A stretch of DNA of 64,000 bases, taken from Halohasta salina (GTDB taxonomy: Archaea; Halobacteriota; Halobacteria; Halobacteriales; Haloferacaceae). The notes under the pieces were generated by a model. The model saw nothing but the letters and a program-made list of their open reading frames with translations. It searched no databases and had not been told where the DNA came from. Of this stretch, positions 58,081 through 64,000 are shown one piece after another (position 1 is the stretch's first letter; each line of letters begins with the position of its first letter). The stretch lies in the NCBI RefSeq assembly GCF_024178165.1, contig NZ_JAMZIE010000005.1:1-64000 (forward strand), given 5' to 3'. The position numbers and the translations under genes were made by a program.

Positions 58081-58791
58081 ATGGAGATACGGGGTACCAG
58101 AGAGTGTCAGGCCTGTGGCCGACAGTGGTCCTACTACGAGACGGGGGCCATCCGGTGTCCGGACTGCGGAGCCATTCGGAGTGTCGGCGTCGACGAGCGC
58201 CGGCAGCTCCACACCGACGGGGCAGCCGAGTTGGAGATAGAGCCGATCCGTCAGCGACTGGCGAGCGAGCCGCTGGCTCACGTGGTCGATGACCTCAAAG
58301 ACCGACTCCGAAGCTACACGAACACGCGCGGATTCATCAATGGCGGCGAGCTTCGGCCGCTAGACGACCGGTATCTCGCCGTCAGAGAACTGCTACAGGC
58401 GGCTGATATAGCCGCCCGGGGTCGCGGGCCGACCGAAGCCGAGGAACTGTACGTGCTCGAACTACTCGACGGGGCCGCTGCCGGCGAGTGGCCGCCGGAA
58501 TCGGAGCTACCGGGATCGCTCGCAGCCGCCAGAGGGCTCGGGGTTGCCGAGGCAATCGAGGCCTACCGCCGGGATCTGCGGACGTGGCTCGACGACCATC
58601 CGGATCCCGAGGCGACGAACACCCTCGGCTCGCTCCGGGAGCAACTCAAGCGCGCCGAGGCCTTACAGGGGGATATCCCGGTCGACACGGCCGACACGCT
58701 GGTCGATGCCGCCCGCGAGATCGGTGACTATCTCCGAACCGGCGAAGCCGACGCGCTGGCGTCCGCTCGGGACCGCCTCAGACGGCTGTAG
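58081..58791 (+). CDS. TFIIB-type zinc-ribbon protein (DUF7117-like)
   Basis: ATG 58081 gives 236 residues. The N-terminus is a zinc ribbon, TRECQACGRQWSYYETGAIRCPDCGAIRSVG; the rest is alpha-helical (EPLAHVVDDLKDRLRSYTNTRGFINGGELRPLDDRYLAVRELLQAAD). The family is seen in haloarchaea as DUF7117-like. It lacks the cyclin repeats of TFB, so it is not an initiation factor. DNA or RNA binding is possible but unproven. Confidence 0.7.
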   Translation: MEIRGTRECQACGRQWSYYETGAIRCPDCGAIRSVGVDERRQLHTDGAAELEIEPIRQRLASEPLAHVVDDLKDRLRSYTNTRGFINGGELRPLDDRYLAVRELLQAADIAARGRGPTEAEELYVLELLDGAAAGEWPPESELPGSLAAARGLGVAEAIEAYRRDLRTWLDDHPDPEATNTLGSLREQLKRAEALQGDIPVDTADTLVDAAREIGDYLRTGEADALASARDRLRRL

Positions 58792-58849
58792 TGAGCAGGT
58801 CGACGGAAACCCCGAAAACACCAACACGGTCGGCTGTTATCGTGACGGT

Positions 58850-59080
58850 ATGCCCGAGCCGTTCGACGTCCACGACCACCGCCACGAGATGAAACAGCTG
58901 AAAGACACGGGCGACACCGGGCTCTACGACAACCGGAAAGACGTGGCCTGTCCGGTCTGTTCGGAGGTGTTCGACCGGCTGTTCGTCACGAAGAAGCGCG
59001 GGACGACGTTTCCCGAAAACGACGGGGCGCGGTTCTGTCTGTTGAATCAGGAGGACGGCGTCTACATGTTCCGGCACTGA
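58850..59080 (+). CDS. Small CxxC protein (DUF7385-like)
   Basis: ATG 58850 gives 76 residues: MPEPFDVHDHRHEMKQLKDTGDTGLYDNRKDVACPVCSEVFDRLFVTKKRGTTFPENDGARFCLLNQEDGVYMFRH (in part). One CPVC pair and a third Cys could bind zinc. Haloarchaeal relatives are annotated flagella-cluster or DUF7385 proteins; the function is unknown. It is 58 nt after the zinc-ribbon gene. Confidence 0.7.
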   Translation: MPEPFDVHDHRHEMKQLKDTGDTGLYDNRKDVACPVCSEVFDRLFVTKKRGTTFPENDGARFCLLNQEDGVYMFRH

Positions 59081-59154
59081 CCGTGAGTCGAATACACAAG
59101 TAGTCGGTGAATAACGAGGCGTCGACCGATAGCGGAAGCAAACCGACGACGCGT

Positions 59155-60048
59155 CTACGGAAGCTCGACGTCGACGCCCGCCTGCTCGCTGGCAGCTTTA
59201 ACCGTGTTGTACAGCAGCATTGCACGGGTCATCGGGCCGACGCCACCAGGGACCGGCGTGATCGCACCCGCGACTGCTTCGGCGCTCTCGTAGTCGACGT
59301 CGCCCACGAGCGCGTAGCCCTTGTCGTTGTCCGCATCCACACGGTTGACACCCACGTCGATGACCGTCGCGCCCTCTTGGATCATCGAGCCGTCGATGAA
59401 CTCCGGGACGCCCGCGGCGGCGACGACGATGTCGGCGTCGCCCGTCTTGGCCGCAAGGTCGTCAGTCCGGGAGTGACAGACCGTCGTCGTGGCGTTGCCC
59501 TGTGGGGCCTTCTGGATGAAGAGGTTCGCCAGCGGTTTGCCGACGATATCCGAGCGGCCAACAACGACTGCATCAGCGCCTTCAGTTTCGATCTCGTAGT
59601 ATTCGAGCAGTTTCTGGACACCGTGAGGCGTGCAGGGTTTGAATCGGGCGTCGCCGGCGACCAGTCGACCGACGTTCTCGGGGTGGAAGCCGTCGACGTC
59701 CTTGGCGGGGTCGATCGCGCGGATGACCTCGCGTTTGTCGACGTGGTCCGGCACCGGCAGCTGGACCAAAATCCCGTTGACCTCGGGGTCGTTGTTGAGG
59801 TCGTCGATAGTATCAAAGAGTTCCTTGGCGGGGGCCTCGGGGTCGATCTCGACGTGGATGCCGTTGATGCCGACCTCCTCGCAGTCCCGCTGTTTCATCG
59901 AGACGTAGGTCTCGCTGGCGGCGTCGTCGCTCATCAACACCGTGGCCAGCCCGGGGGTGACCCCCTCGGCTTCGAGGTTCTCGACACAGCCGGTGATCTC
60001 CTCGCGGATATCGCTTGCGACGGCCTTGCCGTCGATAATCTCGGTCAT
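59155..60048 (-). CDS. folD: Methylenetetrahydrofolate dehydrogenase/cyclohydrolase
   Basis: This 297-residue enzyme oxidises methylene-THF and hydrolyses the product, in one-carbon metabolism. Motifs: MSDDAASETYVSMKQRDCEEVGI, GILVQLPVPDHVDKREVIRAIDPAKDVDGFHPENVG, VVGRSDIVGKPLANLFIQKAPQGNATTTVCHSRT and ITPVPGGVGPMTRAML (in part). The start is ATG 60046-60048. It follows glyA on the same strand with 54 nt between. Confidence 0.96.
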   Translation of the reverse strand: MTEIIDGKAVASDIREEITGCVENLEAEGVTPGLATVLMSDDAASETYVSMKQRDCEEVGINGIHVEIDPEAPAKELFDTIDDLNNDPEVNGILVQLPVPDHVDKREVIRAIDPAKDVDGFHPENVGRLVAGDARFKPCTPHGVQKLLEYYEIETEGADAVVVGRSDIVGKPLANLFIQKAPQGNATTTVCHSRTDDLAAKTGDADIVVAAAGVPEFIDGSMIQEGATVIDVGVNRVDADNDKGYALVGDVDYESAEAVAGAITPVPGGVGPMTRAMLLYNTVKAASEQAGVDVELP

Positions 60049-60102
60049 TAGGCGATAGACGGCGGGCAATCGGCAAAAGGATTCGGAAGCGGGGCGGTAG
60101 CG

Positions 60103-61350
60103 CTATTCGTACAGCGGGTGGGCGTCACACAGTTCGTCGACGCGGTCGCTAACCTCCGCAATAACTTCCTCGTCGTCGTGGTTGTCGACGACCTTATAAA
60201 TCAGATCGCCGACTTCGGCGATCTCCTCGGGGCCGAAGCCACGCGTCGTGAGCGCGGGTGTTCCGGCGCGGATGCCGCTGGGGTTGAACGGCGAGCGCGT
60301 CTCGCCCGGCACCGTATTGGCGTTGAGCACGATGCCAGCCTCGGCCAGCGCGTCTTCGGCGTCGCCACCCGGCAGGTCGGGATGGGATTCACGGAGGTCC
60401 ACGAGGACGAGGTGCGTGTCGGTGCCGCCAGACACCACTTCGAAGCCGTGGTCGGCGAACGTCTCGGCGAGCACCGCGGCGTTGTCGACGACCTGCTGGG
60501 CGTACTCCTCGAACTCGGGTTCGAGAGCTTCAGCGAAGCCGACCGCCTTGCCGGCGACGTTGTGCATCAGCGGGCCGCCCTGACCGCCAGGGAAGACGGC
60601 GTTGTCGATGTCGTCGGCGTGTTCCTCGTCCGTCATCACGATGCCGCCGCGACCGGCACGGATCGTCTTGTGGGTCGAGCCCGTCACGAAGTCGGCGACG
60701 CCGACCGGCGACTGATGGACGCCCGCGGCGACGAGGCCGGTGATGTGGGCGATGTCGGCGAGATGGTAGGCCCCCACGTCGTCGGCGACGTCCTGGATCG
60801 TCTCCCACTCGACCTCTCGCGGATAGGCGGAGTAGCCGGAGACGATCATATCCGGTTCGAACTCGTCGGCCATCTCGGCGAGCCCTTCGTAGTCGACGTA
60901 GCCCGTCTCGGGGTCGACCTCGTACTGTTCGACCTCGTAGAACTGGCCGACGAAGTTCGCGGGGTGACCGTGGCTGAGGTGGCCGCCGTGGGTCAGATCT
61001 AAGGAGAGGATCTTGTCGCCCGGTTCGAGCGTCGCGAAGTAGACCGACTGGTTGGCCTGCGTCCCGGAGTGGGGCTGGACGTTGACGTGTTCGGCACCCC
61101 ACAGCTCCTTGGCGCGGTCGATGGCAAGCTGTTCGATGTCGTCGGCGTACTCACAGCCGGCGTAGTAGCGCTTGCCGGGATAGCCTTCGGCGTACTTGTT
61201 GGTCAGTGCGCTGCCCTGTGCTTCGAGGACGGCTTTGCTGACGTGGTTCTCGCTGGCAATCATCGCCAACGTGTTTTCCTGCCGGGAATCCTCGCCTTCG
61301 AGGGCGTCTGCGACCGCCGGGTCGACCGACCGGACCTGCTCGTAGTTCAT
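60103..61350 (-). CDS. glyA: Serine hydroxymethyltransferase
   Basis: This 415-residue PLP enzyme interconverts serine and glycine with THF, feeding methylene-THF to FolD. Motifs: NTLAMIASENHVSKAVLEAQGSALTNKYAEGYPGKRYYAGCEYADDIE, HSGTQANQSVYFATLEPGDKILSLDLTHGGHLSHG and the Lys loop FVTGSTHKTIRAGRGGIVMTD (in part). Start ATG 61348-61350; it is the first gene of a glyA-folD operon. Confidence 0.97.
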   Translation of the reverse strand: MNYEQVRSVDPAVADALEGEDSRQENTLAMIASENHVSKAVLEAQGSALTNKYAEGYPGKRYYAGCEYADDIEQLAIDRAKELWGAEHVNVQPHSGTQANQSVYFATLEPGDKILSLDLTHGGHLSHGHPANFVGQFYEVEQYEVDPETGYVDYEGLAEMADEFEPDMIVSGYSAYPREVEWETIQDVADDVGAYHLADIAHITGLVAAGVHQSPVGVADFVTGSTHKTIRAGRGGIVMTDEEHADDIDNAVFPGGQGGPLMHNVAGKAVGFAEALEPEFEEYAQQVVDNAAVLAETFADHGFEVVSGGTDTHLVLVDLRESHPDLPGGDAEDALAEAGIVLNANTVPGETRSPFNPSGIRAGTPALTTRGFGPEEIAEVGDLIYKVVDNHDDEEVIAEVSDRVDELCDAHPLYE

Positions 61351-61420
61351 ACCTAGATGGGGGCTTCTCACTCCAATAAGTGGTTCGTTAGGCGTCGGCT
61401 AACACCTCGAACCGCTCGGA

Positions 61421-62629
61421 TTACGCGTCGGCTAACGCGCCGAACTGGTCGGCCGCAGTCCGGGTTCCTTTGGCGATAATGACGTCGCCACCCCGGAGTT
61501 CGGCGTCGGCGTCGGCGACGAGGATCCAGCCGTCGCCCGGCCGCCGGATCGCGATGACCGACATCGTCACGTCGGCCTCGGGGAGCCCCGCGGTGATCGT
61601 GGTGCCGTCGAGGTCGCTATCGTCGTCGACCACCACGCGGGTGATGATCTCGTCGCTCTCCTGGACGGCGAGTTGGACCACTGGGTGGACCTCGATCTCC
61701 CGGAGGACCCCCTGACTGATGTCGTAGGCGGCGTCGCTGATCACCTCGGTACTGGTGCCGAGGTGGATCAACCCACGGAGGGCCACGGGGTCGGCGGCGT
61801 CGGCGGCGGCCCCCAGCACCCACGCCTCGAAGCGGGATTCGAGGCCGTCGACCTCGACCTCCAAGTTACTCACCTCCTCGGCGAGTTCGGCGTCGTCGAA
61901 CAGCACGCTGCTGTAGGCGAGGTCGACCGCCAGCTCCGAGAGGTTCTTCATGTGGAGAATGGTGTCGACCGCGCGTTCGAGATCCTCGATGGCCGGTACG
62001 TCGGGCTCGGGCGGATCGTAGGGGTTCGACGCCAGCGTCTCGTAGACGTCGCCGACGGCCGTATCGGGACCGCGGAGGAAGGCGACGTCGCCGGCGGTGA
62101 TCTCGGTGTCCCGGCCGGGATTGAGCAGCCAGTCGTCGCCACGCCGCAGGGCAATCACCCGGACACCGGTTTCGGATTCGAGGTCGAGGTCCCACAGCGT
62201 CCGGCCGGCGTACGGCGACGACTCGTCGACGACCCCCCGAACCAGCGTCTCGACGGCCTCCGGGAGCGCCGCCCGCATCGCCTCGGGGAGGCCGATGTCC
62301 TCGCGGACGATCTTGGCGATGTCGCCGGCGGCGTCGCTGATCTGTTCGGTCGCGGTGACGATCCCCAACACCGGCGCGAGCGTCTCGGCATCTGACGGGC
62401 TCCGGGCGGCCATCAGCAGGCTCATCTGGGCCCGGATTTCCAGCACGTCCATCGTGTGTTCGAGCCGGAGCACCTCGGCGGCGAGCTCCTCGTTGCGGTG
62501 GAGGACCGCGGAGTAGGCGAGATCGATCAACAGCTCGGCGGTGTCTTTCATCTCGACGAGCAGGTCCTTGACGCTGACCGGCTCGTACTCGACCGGCGTC
62601 GACGGAGCCTCACCTGCTGGCTGGTCCAT
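61421..62629 (-). CDS. Tandem PhoU/TrkA-C protein
   Basis: This 402-residue protein has two similar halves, each a PhoU-like helical domain followed by a TrkA-C ligand-binding domain: SVKDLLVEMKDTAELLIDLAYSAVLHRNEELAAEVLRLEHTMDVLE, then GVRVIALRRGDDWLLNPGRDTEITAGDVAFLRGP; and HMKNLSELAVDLAYSSVLFDDAELAEEVSNLEVEVDGLES, then MSVIAIRRPGDGWILVADADAELRGGDVIIAKG (in part). It lies beside the TrkA-N gene and probably regulates a potassium channel or transporter. ATG 62627-62629. Confidence 0.85.
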   Translation of the reverse strand: MDQPAGEAPSTPVEYEPVSVKDLLVEMKDTAELLIDLAYSAVLHRNEELAAEVLRLEHTMDVLEIRAQMSLLMAARSPSDAETLAPVLGIVTATEQISDAAGDIAKIVREDIGLPEAMRAALPEAVETLVRGVVDESSPYAGRTLWDLDLESETGVRVIALRRGDDWLLNPGRDTEITAGDVAFLRGPDTAVGDVYETLASNPYDPPEPDVPAIEDLERAVDTILHMKNLSELAVDLAYSSVLFDDAELAEEVSNLEVEVDGLESRFEAWVLGAAADAADPVALRGLIHLGTSTEVISDAAYDISQGVLREIEVHPVVQLAVQESDEIITRVVVDDDSDLDGTTITAGLPEADVTMSVIAIRRPGDGWILVADADAELRGGDVIIAKGTRTAADQFGALADA

Positions 62630-62676
62630 ACCGAGAGGACACCGGCCGACTACAAAAACGTTCACCGGACGGCCGG

Positions 62677-64000
62677 CTACGCTGTGTATCGGTCCTCGAA
62701 TCGCCTGATGGCGTCGTCGTCGCCGGCGATGATCACGTCGTCGCCGCGTTCGAAAGTGAACTGCTGGGGGTCGACGTCGGTGATCGTCTCGCCGTCCCGC
62801 AACACCGCGATGACGGTGCTCCCGGTCTCGGTACGGACCGCCTCGGCTGCGAGGGTGGTGCCAGCCAGCCCGCCGGCGGGGAGCCGGACGACGCTGACCT
62901 GTTTGCTGTAGGCCAACACCGCCTCATCGTCGAAGACTGTCTCGGCCAGCATCCGGCCGCTGATCGACGCCAGCGACTGGACGTAGTCCGCCCCCGCCCG
63001 GTAGAGCTTGTCGACGCCGGCCCGCTCGTTGGCCCGGACGACGATCTCGAGATCCGGGTTCAGCTCGCGGGCGATCAGCGTCACGAAGATCGCGGTCGTG
63101 TCGTCGGCAACCGTCACCACCAGCGCGTCGGCCGCCTCGATCCCCGCGGCCTCGAGGACGTCCGGGTCGCGGGCATCGCCGACGGTGTCGACGGCCGGTC
63201 CCGACTCGATATCGAGGACCGACAGCTCGCTGCCGGCCTCTCGGAGGGCGGCCGCGGCCGCCTCGCCGGCGTCGCCGTGCCCAGCCAGCAGGACGTGCTG
63301 GGTCGCAAACTCCCGGACCGTGGCGGCGGTCGCGTCCCGGAGCGCCTCGAGTGCAGTGGGTTCGCCCGCGACGAGCAGCCGAGCGCCGGGATCGAGCGTG
63401 TCGGCGGCGTCGACCGGCGTCACGAACGCGCCGTTGAACCACGCCCCGATGACGGTGATGCCGAACCGCTCGCGGAGCCGGGCCGCCTCGAAGCGGCGGC
63501 CGGCGAACTCGCTTTCGGCACCGACCACGAGCTCGACCAGCTCGAAATCGTCGCCGATCGGGATGCCCGACTCGATCTCGGCGGTGACCGTCGTGGGGAT
63601 CCGAGCAGCGAGGCTCTCGCCGAGCAACTGCCGCGGGGACAATACGGCGTCGACGCCCGCGGCCCGGTGGTAGCGTCTGAGTGCCGAATCGGTGACCAGC
63701 GTGATCACCTTGACACCGGGCGCCACGTCGTGGGCCGACAGCGCGATGCTCGCGTTGGTGTCGTCGCCCTCGTCGGCGACGACCGCGACCGCCTCGCCGA
63801 TCCGGGCGTTGGCCAACACCGCGGTCGACTCGGGATCGCCGTGGATAACCTGATAACCCGCCTCGTAGCGGTCGGCGGCGGTCTCCTCGTCGGGCTCGAC
63901 GAGCACGTAGGACTGATCGCGGGCGTCGAGTTCGGTGAGGAACGCCTCGGTCCGTGGCGTGTGGCCACAGACGACGACGTGGTCGGAGACCTCCGGGGCG
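62677..64000 (-). CDS. TrkA-type potassium uptake regulator, partial at the window edge
   Basis: The reading frame continues to the right edge, so the gene is cut off at its 5' end. The visible C-terminal part has at least two TrkA-N/TrkA-C units. The edge reads as DHVVVCGHTPRTEAFLTELDARDQSYVLVEPDEE, a Rossmann start; then a later FATQHVLLAGHGDAGEAAAAALREAG opens a second nucleotide-binding domain, and VIAVLRDGETITDVDPQQFTFERGDDVIIAG is TrkA-C. It is probably a membrane potassium-channel NAD-binding subunit, with the membrane part beyond the edge. Confidence 0.88.
   Translation of the reverse strand, partial: APEVSDHVVVCGHTPRTEAFLTELDARDQSYVLVEPDEETAADRYEAGYQVIHGDPESTAVLANARIGEAVAVVADEGDDTNASIALSAHDVAPGVKVITLVTDSALRRYHRAAGVDAVLSPRQLLGESLAARIPTTVTAEIESGIPIGDDFELVELVVGAESEFAGRRFEAARLRERFGITVIGAWFNGAFVTPVDAADTLDPGARLLVAGEPTALEALRDATAATVREFATQHVLLAGHGDAGEAAAAALREAGSELSVLDIESGPAVDTVGDARDPDVLEAAGIEAADALVVTVADDTTAIFVTLIARELNPDLEIVVRANERAGVDKLYRAGADYVQSLASISGRMLAETVFDDEAVLAYSKQVSVVRLPAGGLAGTTLAAEAVRTETGSTVIAVLRDGETITDVDPQQFTFERGDDVIIAGDDDAIRRFEDRYTA

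Noticed and set aside
1-64000. CRISPR array, insertion sequence or prophage
   Set aside because: No direct-repeat array, transposase, integrase or terminal inverted repeats were seen on either strand.

Overview
The window is chromosomal DNA from a haloarchaeon (class Halobacteria). It is GC-rich, with acidic proteins, ATGA-type start/stop overlaps, AT-rich boxes about 26 nt before many starts, a TFB gene, an archaeal SRP RNA, S3Ae and Pcc1 genes, Tat-type signal peptides, and retinal-biosynthesis genes. I cannot name the genus. I see no CRISPR array, transposase or prophage; most of it reads as ordinary chromosome with several well-defined functional clusters.

Layout. 1-3 kb: an archaeal signal peptidase I beside an exported protein, then a winged-helix/membrane protein coupled to a second exported protein of similar style. 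3-4.2 kb: coaBC. 4.4-12.8 kb: a nine-gene Mrp-type cation/proton antiporter operon (E, F, G, a DUF4040-type subunit, B, C, and three NuoL/M/N-like subunits), with a fused N-terminal domain on MrpE and a histidine-rich loop in the second large subunit. 12.8 kb: a lone archaellin. 13.5-29.9 kb: a long sulfur and redox region. It holds a DsrE-like protein, two TusA-like proteins, a rhodanese/metallo-beta-lactamase protein, a split YeeE/YedE permease pair, a divergent PiT permease, an SQR-like flavoprotein with a DUF1641 protein, a SufS-like aminotransferase, thioredoxin, a UspA protein, a TauE/SafE exporter with a tiny membrane partner, a small HTH regulator and cytochrome bd oxidase.

29.9-36.7 kb: hisD, an IscA-like protein, a tRNA-Ala(GGC), and the information-processing cluster rps15 - RecJ-like - pcc1 - rps3ae, then a blue-copper protein and a CDP-alcohol phosphatidyltransferase. 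36.8-42.6 kb: a KaiC-like ATPase, the SRP RNA (minus strand), a thiolase/DUF35 pair lacking key cysteines, a DICT-domain protein and small unknowns. 44.3-48.7 kb: a phosphonate-type ABC transporter plus a HAD phosphatase. 48.8-50.6 kb: lycopene cyclase and Brp/Blh dioxygenase (retinal synthesis). 50.7-64 kb: a BtuF-like protein, TFB, a 7TM histidine kinase, membrane proteins, a PadR regulator, folD-glyA, and a PhoU/TrkA potassium-control pair that runs off the right edge.

The most interesting signal is a short motif, TAGTATTGTRC (reverse GYACAATACTA), that recurs in front of the sulfur and redox genes, including in front of the HTH regulator gene at 26839. It is also found at a distant DUF1684 gene at 42.7 kb. 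I read this as an uncharacterised sulfur/thiol regulon; the regulator carries two N-terminal cysteines that could sense reactive sulfur. The linkage of motif to regulator is inference.
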